Shown here: positions 22,106 through 31,914 of the stretch, piece after piece
Layout of the letters: each line of letters begins with the position of its first letter
Position numbering within the stretch: position 1 is the first letter of the stretch
Virus record (IMG/VR): IMGVR_UViG_3300026501_000001
Coordinates: 1-39,297 of that record
Length of the DNA stretch: 39,297 nt
Origin: a virus
Reading direction: 5' to 3' (one strand)
Program-made: the position numbers and the translations under genes
Notes under the pieces: model-generated
The model's database searches: none
What the model was told of the DNA's origin: nothing
The model's input: only the letters and a program-made list of their open reading frames with translations

Positions 22106-23750
22106 TTGTCACCCTCCTTATTACAGATTTTATAAGCTCACCTACTTTTAAATTATATGAAAATGATTCAATTTTATATATAGCATTAATATTTAATAAT
22201 GTATTTTTAAAATTATAACAATCTCCCTGATACGGTAAACCGTCATTTGTTCTTGAAGTAATCAAAGCATGATTGTAACTAATAGCTTCTTCTATCTCTA
22301 ACATTTTTAATATTTCTCGTCTTGCTCTTAAATCAACATAACTCTGACTTGTGGCCTCACTATCAAATATTTTAACTATATATCTACCTAAAGAAGTTTG
22401 ACTTAATGGGTGATTACTTAAATTTTCATCTTCAAAGGTCCATGTTTTAGTTAAAGGTTCTGTATCGACCGTTAATTGTCTAGCTATAATAATTACTTTG
22501 TTATACATATTGGTATAATCAATTGTAATATCGATACCATTTTTATATAAACTTTCGTTATTATCTTCAAAATTCCACGCAATATATTTATTATCAGACC
22601 ACGGTATTGATTTAAATATGCCTGTACCACTACACCATAAAGGATAATAATTTATAGTATTAAGTAATGAATTAATTATAAATAATTTAGATTTACCAAT
22701 TTCATAACTCATATCTTCAATTAAAACCTCGTCACTTGGTGGGATTGAATATTTAATCCATGTACCAACACCATCTAATAAACTTGTTATAGTATCAATT
22801 ACGTTTTCCCCTGCTTCATAATATACAGAACTTGTTATTTTATCTTGTTCTAATGCAATCAATAAATCATAACCTTGTACTTGTCTTGTCACAACTTTAC
22901 CATTACTTACTTTATTCGGTGAAGATAATACATAAGTACCTAATGGTATACTATACTCGATATCATTATAAGTTAATGTATACCAAGGTCTTATTAAATC
23001 TGATAAAAAATTAATATTTGTATTATCTTTCATTTCAAATGAAGCTGTTCCAATAATATCCCTTGTAAAATTTATATTAATATTTCCGGAAATAATATTA
23101 TTTAACCATTCATAATGAGTATACATACCATTTTGTAAAGTCAATCTTTCATATTTAAAACTTTCAATTCTATTACCTGTTAAAATTTTAGTAATATCAA
23201 TTGTTACAGGTGGTTCAAATACTATAATTAATTCCGTAATTGGGTTATATTCGTATGAATCTACGTCAATACCACTATTAGCTGTTTCACCGTTGCTATC
23301 AGAGGTAAATAAAATAATATTGTTTCCCTCTATCCAAGTACCTTCATTAACTTTTTCTTGAATAATATCTGTTATATCTAATTGAACCATTTGTTCTTCG
23401 GCGTTTTCGTCTTGGTGTAAATAAATATAATTATCTGTACCAACCATTGCCATAAATTCACTATAATTTGTTGGAATCGAATTACCAGTTGAGGCTTTTA
23501 TTTTAGCCTCAACCCACCCATCATTGACCGCATATAAATTTAATCTATATGTAGCCGAAATTATATTTGATCCTTTAGGTATGTTAATACTTCTAAAAGC
23601 ATGATAAATATCACAATAACCGTCCTCGTCATACCAATTATAATAAATAATGTCACCACTTGAATCATTATAATATGAAGAAGTATCATGTACTACATAA
23701 CCATCGTCTGAACCTGTAGTTATAAAATAATTATGTGTATTTCTTGCCAT
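22095..23750 (-). CDS. Tail hub protein with N-terminal DNRLRE domain
   Basis: 551 residues. The first ~180 match a DNRLRE beta-sandwich: DGYVVHDTSSYYN, the AFRSINIPKGSNIISATYRL core, and LDITDIIQEKVNEGTW. The rest resembles phage hub proteins (DUF5048-like): GNININFTRDIIGTASFEMK, DLIRPWYTLTYNDIEYSIPL, GTYVLSSP, and RQVQGYDLLIALEQD. The hub joins tail tube and tip. The DNRLRE part is an added surface domain, likely for binding polysaccharide or proteins of the wall. Confidence 0.75.
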   Translation of the reverse strand: MARNTHNYFITTGSDDGYVVHDTSSYYNDSSGDIIYYNWYDEDGYCDIYHAFRSINIPKGSNIISATYRLNLYAVNDGWVEAKIKASTGNSIPTNYSEFMAMVGTDNYIYLHQDENAEEQMVQLDITDIIQEKVNEGTWIEGNNIILFTSDSNGETANSGIDVDSYEYNPITELIIVFEPPVTIDITKILTGNRIESFKYERLTLQNGMYTHYEWLNNIISGNININFTRDIIGTASFEMKDNTNINFLSDLIRPWYTLTYNDIEYSIPLGTYVLSSPNKVSNGKVVTRQVQGYDLLIALEQDKITSSVYYEAGENVIDTITSLLDGVGTWIKYSIPPSDEVLIEDMSYEIGKSKLFIINSLLNTINYYPLWCSGTGIFKSIPWSDNKYIAWNFEDNNESLYKNGIDITIDYTNMYNKVIIIARQLTVDTEPLTKTWTFEDENLSNHPLSQTSLGRYIVKIFDSEATSQSYVDLRARREILKMLEIEEAISYNHALITSRTNDGLPYQGDCYNFKNTLLNINAIYKIESFSYNLKVGELIKSVIRRVTNVE

Positions 23751-23756
23751 ATTTTA

Positions 23757-26075
23757 TCACTCACTTTCTACTTTAGTGATTATACAATTAAATTGGTACG
23801 CTGAATTATCTTTTTTATCGAATTTACAATTGGATATATTACATTCTATCCACCTATTTCTAAAATCTCTAAAAAAATTATTACCAGCAGTTAATATTAT
23901 TTCTTTTACCGTATCATAATCTGTATAAGGTAAATCACAACTAAAACTAATAATTTGTGATTCTTTTGAACCCTGATATTTAACCGGATAATTTCTACCT
24001 TCAAATTCTACTATAATACTATCTAGTTCTATTATTTCATTTAATGCTATATCACCTTTTAATTCAATATAATCACTATAATTACTACCACCATTAATAT
24101 AATATCTCCCTGTTAAAATCATTTCCACATAATCAGGTGTTGATACTGCTATACTTGGTATATCGCTAATAGCTTCAATATAATAATATGTTGTACCACT
24201 AATTAAAGGTATATAATCAGTTACAGCCGTATTGACTGGTATATTTTCAATTGCTAATTCATAAGTTAAACCACCATCAATACTTCTATATATATTATTA
24301 TAACTAGTTTCTACTTCATCACCTGTTGGTGAAGGATTAGTTATTTCTATTAATACAGTACCATTTGTTTCATTTTTATTTAATACCATTGTTGGTACAG
24401 GTGGTGTATAAAAATCAGTTGTAAATTCAACAGTACTCAATTCACTCCATAATCCATTTTCTTCTTGTACTTGCAATGTTACTTTATAATCGGTACTATT
24501 TTCTAAATTATAATTAAATGTTACATTTTCACTAGAACTTGACGCTGTTTTAGATTCTAATAAATTATCATTTTCATCATATAAATTACATAAATATTGA
24601 ACTTGGCTATAAGATTCAGCCTGTGTATATGACCATTCAACATTTAGTACACTATATGGATAATCGTCAATTCCATTTGGTACATTAATAGTACCAATAG
24701 GTAAATGTTCTAATGTAAAACTACATGTTTCACTATAAGCACCTTGACCAGTACCATCTAAACCACCACTTGTACAAGCACCCCAAGTACTTACTTCATA
24801 TTCCCATTCACCAACTGAAAAACTAGCTGTTGATACATTTGAATAACTTTCTGTTCTGGCTGTTTTATTTACATATAAGGACCATGCGCCCCCAACTTCA
24901 CGGAAACGAATTTTAAAATATGTTTGACCACTACCATCAATTGTATTATGTGTCCATGTTATAGGTATAGCATTATCAATATCAATACCTTGTAAATTAT
25001 CAGGTTGTAAATTACTTGGGGCGGCTGGTGGTGTTAAAATTTGTACCAAGGCACTAGTATTCCAACTACTATTTAATGTTGGGTCGGTACATTCTGTACG
25101 TACTCGATAATAATTATAATTAGCAGGTGCTGAATCAGTATATGTAATACTATTAGCCGCCAAGTCAGGTACTGTTAAAGCAGAATAGCCAGCCCATGAT
25201 ACATTATCGGCACTTGTATTTCTTTCTATATAAACACTTTCGTCATTATTAGCAGGATTGTCCCATGTTAACACTACCGTAGTACCAACACGAGTACCAA
25301 TAATACCTGTTGGTGTTGCTGGTGTTGTATTACAACAATCTGAACTACTATATGACGAATCACCCGCTGAATTTCTAGCTTTTACTTTATAGCAATATTT
25401 ATGATTAGCACTCGTTGATGTATCACTATAACTCTCAACTGTACCACTTAATGTGGCTTTAAGTGAATAACTTCCACCGTCTACACTTCTATATACTAAT
25501 ACACTATCATATGGTTGGTCTGAATCTTCATTATTAGTCCAGGCTAAATTTATTTGTATATCACTCGACCTACTACATGAAAAACTACTAGGGGCGGCTG
25601 GTGCTGTTATGTAAAAAGCTCCCACATACATTCTTTTATCGTCACTAGTATAGCCACTCATACTAGATACACTTGGGAATGAACTTGTATTTGTTTTAAT
25701 ATAACCTGTTGTTCCACTTGCTGTTGTTCCTGCAATATGCCCCCCGCTTGGATTTCTATATAAACCAACCCAATATGTACCAGAGCTTATAACTTCGGCG
25801 GTAATAGATTTTGTATTCCACGCTTGACCGCCAACTGATTCACTACCAACAGCCATTGTAAATGTTGAAGATTGAGCTAAACAACTACCTCCACTACTCC
25901 ATAAACACAATCTAGTTGATACACTTGAAGACCGTCCGGCCGCATACACTTTCAATTGTGTTACGGCACAATTTGACGGAAAACTTATAGGTGAAGCATG
26001 TTGATTACTTGTATTTAAACCAAACCATGTATAACTTGGAGGTGTACCACTACCAACAGAGTAAACCCATGGCAT
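23757..26075 (-). CDS. Tail protein with several fibronectin III domains and Dit-like C-terminus
   Basis: 772 residues. Residues 1-155 form a jelly-roll-like carbohydrate-binding-type domain (TQLKVYAAGRSSSVSTRLCL; GTYWVGLYRNPSGG). About four to five fibronectin III domains follow from APAAPSSFSC (~158) to ~645. The last ~120 residues (YIELKGDIALNEIIELDSII; IILTAGNNFFRDFRNRWIEC) look like a distal-tail-type domain. This order is reversed from most distal tail proteins, where the Dit part comes first. It lies between tape measure and hub, as expected for distal tail. Confidence 0.75.
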   Translation of the reverse strand: MPWVYSVGSGTPPSYTWFGLNTSNQHASPISFPSNCAVTQLKVYAAGRSSSVSTRLCLWSSGGSCLAQSSTFTMAVGSESVGGQAWNTKSITAEVISSGTYWVGLYRNPSGGHIAGTTASGTTGYIKTNTSSFPSVSSMSGYTSDDKRMYVGAFYITAPAAPSSFSCSRSSDIQINLAWTNNEDSDQPYDSVLVYRSVDGGSYSLKATLSGTVESYSDTSTSANHKYCYKVKARNSAGDSSYSSSDCCNTTPATPTGIIGTRVGTTVVLTWDNPANNDESVYIERNTSADNVSWAGYSALTVPDLAANSITYTDSAPANYNYYRVRTECTDPTLNSSWNTSALVQILTPPAAPSNLQPDNLQGIDIDNAIPITWTHNTIDGSGQTYFKIRFREVGGAWSLYVNKTARTESYSNVSTASFSVGEWEYEVSTWGACTSGGLDGTGQGAYSETCSFTLEHLPIGTINVPNGIDDYPYSVLNVEWSYTQAESYSQVQYLCNLYDENDNLLESKTASSSSENVTFNYNLENSTDYKVTLQVQEENGLWSELSTVEFTTDFYTPPVPTMVLNKNETNGTVLIEITNPSPTGDEVETSYNNIYRSIDGGLTYELAIENIPVNTAVTDYIPLISGTTYYYIEAISDIPSIAVSTPDYVEMILTGRYYINGGSNYSDYIELKGDIALNEIIELDSIIVEFEGRNYPVKYQGSKESQIISFSCDLPYTDYDTVKEIILTAGNNFFRDFRNRWIECNISNCKFDKKDNSAYQFNCIITKVESE

Positions 26076-26090
26076 AATATCAAATCCTTT

Positions 26091-28070
26091 CTAAAAACGT
26101 CTTGTATTTTTTTCCATAGATATATTTTGCATTATTTCCCTAATATCTTGCATATCTTGTATATCTTTTAAAGGAATAGTAACATTAAAAGTCTCATTAT
26201 GATAATGAATATCACCATTTTTATTAGGTAAATTGTTTATAATATTTTTTGTTTGTGAGTTAGTAAATATATCAGAACCCCTTGGTAAATTTAATAATTC
26301 CGGTCCTTCTTCGCCAACTAATGCTAAACCGCCACTAAAATTAGTAATACCAGTAGCAAATTTTGGAATAGCTTTTATATTGGCTTTTGCTGCACTTTTC
26401 TTTTCTAATTTACTAAAAGCTTCAATTACTAATTGAATAGGCCATAATAAACCTTCAATTGCTGTTTTTAATAAGGCTATTGCACCTTTTACCGTGTCAA
26501 TTGCTTTTTTGGCATTAATTCTAAAAAAATTCCATTGTGTCACTACCATATCAATTATATAAACAACGATTTCACCAAATTTAATAAGAGTATTCATTAA
26601 ACTAGCTATTTCTTTCTTATGATTGACTATCCATTTAATAGCTTCACCAATCATTTCTATAAAATCTTTTAAGACATTAGCTGATAAATCTTTAATTTTA
26701 CCACTAACTTTTATAACACTTTCTCTTAAATCCATAACTGATTGAGAGAATTTTTTGGCATCGTCTTTACTCATACCAAATTCTTTTTGTAAAGTTTTTT
26801 GCATTTCTTGAGCATCGCCTGTGAAAATTTCACCTAATAATTGTTTTACGTCTTTAATAACTTCTATTAATTTTAAGAAACTTCGCTTAGTATCATCCAC
26901 GGTCAAAACAAAATCGGCGGCTTCTTCGGCACTCATACCAAATTGACCTATTAACATTCCCATTGCTCCGGTTAAGTCACCTTGGAAAATAGAAACCAAA
27001 GCTTGTACAATTATTGATATTTTTTCAAAAGCGGTTTGTAATAATCCTGTTTTTGCTGCTACACCTACTGTTACACCACCAACAACACCTAATACCGTAC
27101 CTATTTCAGTAAATGCCAAAATTGCAATTAACACAGGTGCACTTAATGCAGTTATTGCCGTGATTATTCCCCCAATTATAGCTATTAAACCACCAAAAGC
27201 AGTTATTAAAATAGGTACAACTAAACCACCAACAGTAAAAATTCTTATTATATTTTGCATAACAGGGTCTAATTCATTAAATTTACCAATCAAATTATTT
27301 AAATAAGGTACTGCTTTATCATTCAAAAAATTAAATAAAGGTTCAACAAATTTTTGTAGTAAAGAATTAAAGTTATCTTTCAAAGTAGATATTTTACCTT
27401 CTAATGTTTTTGATCCTTCTTCCATTCCTTTATAAAATTTACCGCCTTTTTCGGTTGCATCAATCATTGCCTGCTCTACTTCTTTAAAACTAACTTTACC
27501 TGCTGCCATTCTTTTTCTAACTTCTCCCATAGTTTCGCCTGTTCTTGCTGTTATCTCATTCAATGGATTCCAACCACGATTAATTAATTGGTTTAAATCA
27601 CCGGCTTGTAATCTACCTAAAGAACTAACTTGACCTATTACTACACCTAAACCTTTAAATCTTTCTTCATTACCAAGTGATATATCACCTAATCTACTCA
27701 TTAATGGTAATACTTCTTTTTGATTTATACCAAATTGTAATAATGTTTTTGTCACTTCCGCTAATCCAGTAATTTCGAATGGTGTAGCAGCACCCATTTT
27801 TTTTAATTTATCTGTCATTTCGGCTGCTTCTTGTTCTGAACCCAAAAGGACCTTAAAATCAGTTTCAAGATTTTGTACTGTTGAACTATATTTTAAACCT
27901 TCAAAAACTAAACCAGCTAAAGGCATTGTTATACCAGCCGTTAATGCTCCACCAAATTTCATAAAACTAGAACCAACAGAGGATAATTTATTACCTATTC
28001 CATTTAATACACCTGTAACACGGTCCATACCTTCTATACGCATATTTCCAAATACGTCAAATATCTGCAT
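26091..28070 (-). CDS. Tape measure protein
   Basis: About 660 residues. The N-terminal part has the tape-measure pattern: STVQNLETDFKVLLGSEQEA, GAATPFEITGLAEVTKTLLQ, LQAGDLNQLINRGWNPLNEI, KRMAAGKVSFKEVEQAMIDA. Membrane-like segments follow (~285-345: IFTVGGLVVPILITAFGGLI onward). The end has GGLALVGEEGPELLNLPRGS. The protein sets tail length; about 0.15 nm per residue would give roughly 100 nm. I start at the ATG at 28070 after GGAGG; a GTG three codons earlier lies on the ribosome site itself. Confidence 0.9.
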   Translation of the reverse strand: MQIFDVFGNMRIEGMDRVTGVLNGIGNKLSSVGSSFMKFGGALTAGITMPLAGLVFEGLKYSSTVQNLETDFKVLLGSEQEAAEMTDKLKKMGAATPFEITGLAEVTKTLLQFGINQKEVLPLMSRLGDISLGNEERFKGLGVVIGQVSSLGRLQAGDLNQLINRGWNPLNEITARTGETMGEVRKRMAAGKVSFKEVEQAMIDATEKGGKFYKGMEEGSKTLEGKISTLKDNFNSLLQKFVEPLFNFLNDKAVPYLNNLIGKFNELDPVMQNIIRIFTVGGLVVPILITAFGGLIAIIGGIITAITALSAPVLIAILAFTEIGTVLGVVGGVTVGVAAKTGLLQTAFEKISIIVQALVSIFQGDLTGAMGMLIGQFGMSAEEAADFVLTVDDTKRSFLKLIEVIKDVKQLLGEIFTGDAQEMQKTLQKEFGMSKDDAKKFSQSVMDLRESVIKVSGKIKDLSANVLKDFIEMIGEAIKWIVNHKKEIASLMNTLIKFGEIVVYIIDMVVTQWNFFRINAKKAIDTVKGAIALLKTAIEGLLWPIQLVIEAFSKLEKKSAAKANIKAIPKFATGITNFSGGLALVGEEGPELLNLPRGSDIFTNSQTKNIINNLPNKNGDIHYHNETFNVTIPLKDIQDMQDIREIMQNISMEKNTRRF

Positions 28071-28083
28071 GTTGCCCACCTCC

Positions 28084-28410
28084 TTACTGTTTAACTTGAT
28101 TAATTAATTTAACCATTATTCTAATATGGTCATTCCTATGACCTGTATTTTTTGGTAAACCTATAGTTTCATAAGTATTACCTTCATAAACAACTAAATC
28201 ACCTTTAAGAATACTAAAATCATTTGTAAAAAATTTTATTATAGTTTCAATTGTTGCTTTATCAGCTATATAAACAATTCTATCTGTTTGACTACCTAAA
28301 TAACCCATAATATTAGTACTAGTGTATGTTGTTGTGGTTCTGTTTGTTGTACCCTGTGAATATGTTGGTCGTTTTCTAACACATGCAATATAATGACTTT
28401 CTATACTCAT
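28084..28410 (-). CDS. Head closure (stopper) protein, 108 aa
   Basis: Small beta-barrel type: NIMGYLGSQTDRIVYIADKA, LKGDLVVYEGNTYETIGLPK fits phage head-tail joining proteins (SPP1 gp16-like). It overlaps the connector gene by four bases. Such proteins close the head after packaging. Confidence 0.65.
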   Translation of the reverse strand: MSIESHYIACVRKRPTYSQGTTNRTTTTYTSTNIMGYLGSQTDRIVYIADKATIETIIKFFTNDFSILKGDLVVYEGNTYETIGLPKNTGHRNDHIRIMVKLINQVKQ

Positions 28411-29003
28411 ATTATCAACCCCTCCATTACATCCGTTACCGTAGGTTTAAATAAGGACCTATAATTATTTAAACTACTCATTAATGTACTAGGGTAATTA
28501 TTAATTAATTTATCAAATACCATTGTATGGTCATCTATTGTTTCAGAGATTAAACCAGGTTGTACTGTTTTTTGAATACTAACATTAATCATTTGTGCTG
28601 CTGTAAATTTAAAAGTTATTGGATATTTAATTCTTACTAATGATACAGGTTTATTTTCATCCTCTGTTATTAATGTATTTATAGTATTTAAAATTAATTT
28701 ATTAGGTGTAGCTATTGAACTTATTGTATAAGCTGAATCATTTCTTAAACTGCCATAAATTCTAATAGTATCATTTGCTACTAATCCCATTGATTCAATT
28801 CCAGATAATTCAATTGAATTATCACTTGAATTAAATTTAATAGCTGTTGATAAAATATAATTAAAATTTTCATCTATAAAATCATTATTACAATAATCAA
28901 TTATAGACTGTTCAACTAATGGTATTAACATACTAATTAAAGTATCATATGTACTACTTGTTATCTGTAAAATTGATTTTACTTCACTTAAGGTCACAAC
29001 CAT
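28407..29003 (-). CDS. Head-tail connector (gp6-like adaptor), 198 aa
   Basis: N-terminal LSEVKSILQITSSTYDTLIS, then LVEQSIIDYCNNDF and C-terminal GLISETIDDHTMVFDKLINN with YPSTLMSSLNNYR match the gp6/gp15 adaptor family, which binds below the portal ring. The middle ~50 residues are an added beta part (IELSGIESMGLVANDTIRIY). Unusually, it lies after the tail chaperones and not next to the capsid gene. Confidence 0.75.
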   Translation of the reverse strand: MVVTLSEVKSILQITSSTYDTLISMLIPLVEQSIIDYCNNDFIDENFNYILSTAIKFNSSDNSIELSGIESMGLVANDTIRIYGSLRNDSAYTISSIATPNKLILNTINTLITEDENKPVSLVRIKYPITFKFTAAQMINVSIQKTVQPGLISETIDDHTMVFDKLINNYPSTLMSSLNNYRSLFKPTVTDVMEGLII

Positions 29004-29005
29004 AT

Positions 29006-29439
29006 TTACATCACCTTTCTAAATTTAAAATTAGAATCATTTAAATTATCATATTTATTAATTAAATCCTGTTCTTCTTTTAATCTTTCTTCATATGATA
29101 AATTTAAATTATCTGTTTTTGATTTCATTTCTTTATAGTAATCTTTAAAAGAACCTTTAAAATTATTATGCTCTACATCAAATAAAAATAATGTAAAATA
29201 TTTATCTTCGGTCCGTTCTTCTTGTTTTTGTGTAAATCTATTAATACAATTTTTATATAATAAATAACCTTTATCAAAAGATAAATTCATTATATATTTA
29301 ATATAATTAAAATCTTTATACATAAACATTAAAGGCTCAATTATATTACTATCAGTAAAAAACTCCGTAAACATAGCATAAGTATTTACGGAGTTCTCTA
29401 ATATTTCATAATCTGTTAATGGTTTATCAATTTTTTTTT
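29006..29439 (-). CDS. Tail assembly chaperone, C-terminal part made by -1 frameshift
   Basis: The frame has no ribosome site of its own at the first ATG (29374). Read one base back after the A9 run at 29439-29431, the upstream chaperone frame continues as KKKIDKPLTDYEILENSVNT and enters this ORF with no stop. The product would be a protein of about 265 residues, as in lambda G/GT. The C-terminal part is acidic and helical (EERLKEEQDLINKYDNLNDS). It lies between tube and tape-measure genes, the standard place. Confidence 0.85.
29361..29395 (-). promoter_or_regulatory. Likely frameshift-stimulating hairpin
   Basis: Perfect 11-base arms AACTCCGTAAA / TTTACGGAGTT with a 13-base loop, 35 bases downstream of the A9 slip site. 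The first ATG of the T frame is at the edge of the loop. Confidence 0.6.
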
Positions 29440-29802
29440 AAGGTCATCTGTATTTATCATTGTTTTTAACACATTAGGTAAACCATTATTAAATAACTCA
29501 ATTACTATGTTAATTACTTCTTCAAAATCTAAATCTTCCGCATTTTTAATATTTTTATAACTATTAATCAATTCATAAATTGAATCTTTAGCCTTATATA
29601 GATTTTGTACAATGAATGACAAAATATCAATTGTTACTATTTTTAGTTTATCATTCATAGGTAATTGACTATTTTTTAATAATCGTTCAATTTTATTACC
29701 GGTCAAATACTCAATATAAGGTTTAATGTTTATTTGGTCCAATACTTGACTAAGTAACATGACCTCACTAAACTTTAACTTTCTACTAGTATTAGTTTCC
29801 AT
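29416..29802 (-). CDS. Tail assembly chaperone, short form
   Basis: 128 residues, helical (VMLLSQVLDQINIKPYIEYL; IVTIDILSFIVQNLYKAKDS), ending DDLKKKLINH. The three Lys codons form a run of nine A that serves as slip site for the longer G-T-type product. It coats the tape measure before the tube forms. It follows the second tube protein, in the usual order. Confidence 0.82.
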   Translation of the reverse strand: METNTSRKLKFSEVMLLSQVLDQINIKPYIEYLTGNKIERLLKNSQLPMNDKLKIVTIDILSFIVQNLYKAKDSIYELINSYKNIKNAEDLDFEEVINIVIELFNNGLPNVLKTMINTDDLKKKLINH

Positions 29803-29829
29803 AATATTAACACCTCGTTTATTTTAATT

Positions 29830-30384
29830 TTAAACAGTATAATCCCAAATTTCCAAAGGTGGTACTGTTGGTGTAGCAGCAAAATAAAAACCTGTATATG
29901 TCATTTCACTTACAATCTCATCTTTACTTTTAAATTCCCATTTAATAGGACTTATATTTAAAGCATTTAAAACTTTTATTAGCGTAACTTCACCACTATG
30001 TTTTTGCCCTTTAAATGTTACATTTGTTAATACATCAGCGGCGGCAATTTCTAAATCAAAATTCATTTTTTTATAAGTACCGTCTTGGTCTGTACCGTCT
30101 GATACTGTCATTGATAATCCATAGACTAAATTTGTATATGTAAGTTTTAAAAAATTAATTATCAACTTAACTATATACATTTCAATTCTTCTCATATTTT
30201 TAGTAGGTCCATAACTGCCATCATACGCAATAACTCTTACAGGCTTTTCAACTGATAACCTAGAACCTCCACGTGTAGCACCTATTACGGCGGATGTACC
30301 TTCTCCATAATCTTTATAAACAACACCTTCGCCTAAAAGAATATCTTGGGCGTTTGGTATTGTTGTACCCATTACACCTATCAT
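29830..30384 (-). CDS. Tail tube protein 2, 184 aa
   Basis: TTIPNAQDILLGEGVVYKDY, IGATRGGSRLSVEKPVRVIA and YDGSYGPTKNMRRIE line up with the start of the larger neighbour, so the two are paralogues. The C-terminal part (ADVLTNVTFKGQKHSGEVTL) also aligns. This form, without inserted domain, is probably the main tube subunit. GGAGG precedes the ATG. Confidence 0.75.
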   Translation of the reverse strand: MIGVMGTTIPNAQDILLGEGVVYKDYGEGTSAVIGATRGGSRLSVEKPVRVIAYDGSYGPTKNMRRIEMYIVKLIINFLKLTYTNLVYGLSMTVSDGTDQDGTYKKMNFDLEIAAADVLTNVTFKGQKHSGEVTLIKVLNALNISPIKWEFKSKDEIVSEMTYTGFYFAATPTVPPLEIWDYTV

Positions 30385-30398
30385 TTAACAAACCTCCT

Positions 30399-31502
30399 TT
30401 AAGCTACATATTCATATAAATCTAATGGTGTTGTTGTACCTGCCGACGGTTCATAATGACTAGTAAATGTTGTACCATTAACTATTTCAGATTTTTGTTC
30501 TAAAGCTGTATCAATATTACCATCATTTAAACAATTTCTTAATACAATTTTTACCATTTTACCGTCCATTTTCTGACTAATTAAAGTAATATTCTCCAAA
30601 TAATCTTCACTTGTAATTTCAAGGTCTGGTTTAATTAATCTATATGTTGTTTCGTCGGTATAATCAAAATTACTAGCATTTAAACCAACTATACTACTTA
30701 ATGATTGATTTTGTATCAAATCTATAGCATCAACATAAAAAGTACACGAACTACTAGGGGCTGCTGTAGCAAATTTAAATGATATACCTGTAACGGCGGA
30801 CCAACTTGCTGTACCAGCTTCGGAAAATGAACTTTTAGCAATTTTAAATATATTCCATTCATCAGCGGTTAAACTTGATCCTGCAATATCATAATAAAAA
30901 GCGTTTGTTTCTGTACCTTCTATATCTTTATGTATAGATAATCTTATTTTTGCATTACTCCCCAAAGCTGTTTTATTGGCACTTGTAATATAAATACCAA
31001 ATCCAATATAATCACTTGTACCAGCCACTTCACTATTAGCATAAGCAGTTAAATCCTTACTACTTGCAAAAACTTCATGAATACCGTAATTTTCTGTATC
31101 GCCTGTACATTTTGCACTTTGTAAACCAGTATTAACTATACTGGTTTCGGCTGCATATGTTCCACCTGTACCCGCCCAATCTTTTGACTCCCATGTACCG
31201 TCACTTTCACAATTAGAAATTGTTTTTTTATGAAAATATTTTAAATACATTTGTTGTAATGTAACACTAGCAATAAATTCTATATGTCTTACTAAAGGTA
31301 CACCGTTTGAATCTAAAACAGGACCATAAACCCCATCTATAGGTAAATATTTAATATTTCTATTGATATCTACAACACAACCCCCATTAGTAGAACCTAA
31401 TACTGTTTGTAGTGGTGTCCCATAATTAGCATATGCTATAAATTCACCTTGTATAATATCGTTTGCCACTGGTATAGTGGGTGTATTTACGCCTACTGAC
31501 AT
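30399..31502 (-). CDS. Tail tube protein 1 with inserted jelly-roll domain, 367 aa
   Basis: Residues 1-90 (TPTIPVANDIIQGEFIAYAN; IDGVYGP) and ~285-367 (LEITSEDYLENITLISQKMD; TPLDLYEYVA) match the 184-aa neighbour. Between them, residues ~93-272 form a carbohydrate-binding-like jelly-roll: NCESDGTW, GLQSAKCTG, YIGFGIYITSANKTAL, and CTFYVDAIDLI at its end. The added domain would stick out from the tail tube, if this copy is built into it, and could touch the cell wall. Confidence 0.75.
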   Translation of the reverse strand: MSVGVNTPTIPVANDIIQGEFIAYANYGTPLQTVLGSTNGGCVVDINRNIKYLPIDGVYGPVLDSNGVPLVRHIEFIASVTLQQMYLKYFHKKTISNCESDGTWESKDWAGTGGTYAAETSIVNTGLQSAKCTGDTENYGIHEVFASSKDLTAYANSEVAGTSDYIGFGIYITSANKTALGSNAKIRLSIHKDIEGTETNAFYYDIAGSSLTADEWNIFKIAKSSFSEAGTASWSAVTGISFKFATAAPSSSCTFYVDAIDLIQNQSLSSIVGLNASNFDYTDETTYRLIKPDLEITSEDYLENITLISQKMDGKMVKIVLRNCLNDGNIDTALEQKSEIVNGTTFTSHYEPSAGTTTPLDLYEYVA

Positions 31503-31518
31503 ATTAAAACATCTCCTT

Positions 31519-31914
31519 TCAATTTACTATTAATAAATATCTTTGGTATATTCTTGACATATTTGATTCAATAACTGGTATTTCACCATCCATGTCAATA
31601 TAACATCTATAATATCCTTCGGTTTCAACTTGATAACTTTTGTCTAAACCATATACAGTTAAAACACCACCAACATATTTACCTTCTTCTACTACTTTTG
31701 AAGCTGCTAAAATAGCGGAATCATCGTTTGTATCATCCCAAAAATCAATCTCTAATATTCTATGTTTATTATGTTCTTCTTTTGTTGAACTTTGAATTAT
31801 ATATACTAAATATGGGAATGTTGCGTTTTCAGGTGCTGAACCATCATATATGTTTATATCAGTTAATGACTCTAATCTTGCATTAATATAATATTTAAGT
31901 TTACCCAAGTCCAT
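31519..31914 (-). CDS. Tail completion protein, 131 aa
   Basis: ESLTDINIYDGSAPENATFP and YLVYIIQSS match the gp17/tail completion type (DUF3168-like). The order gp10-like, completion, tube fits. Its start overlaps the previous gene. Confidence 0.7.
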   Translation of the reverse strand: MDLGKLKYYINARLESLTDINIYDGSAPENATFPYLVYIIQSSTKEEHNKHRILEIDFWDDTNDDSAILAASKVVEEGKYVGGVLTVYGLDKSYQVETEGYYRCYIDMDGEIPVIESNMSRIYQRYLLIVN

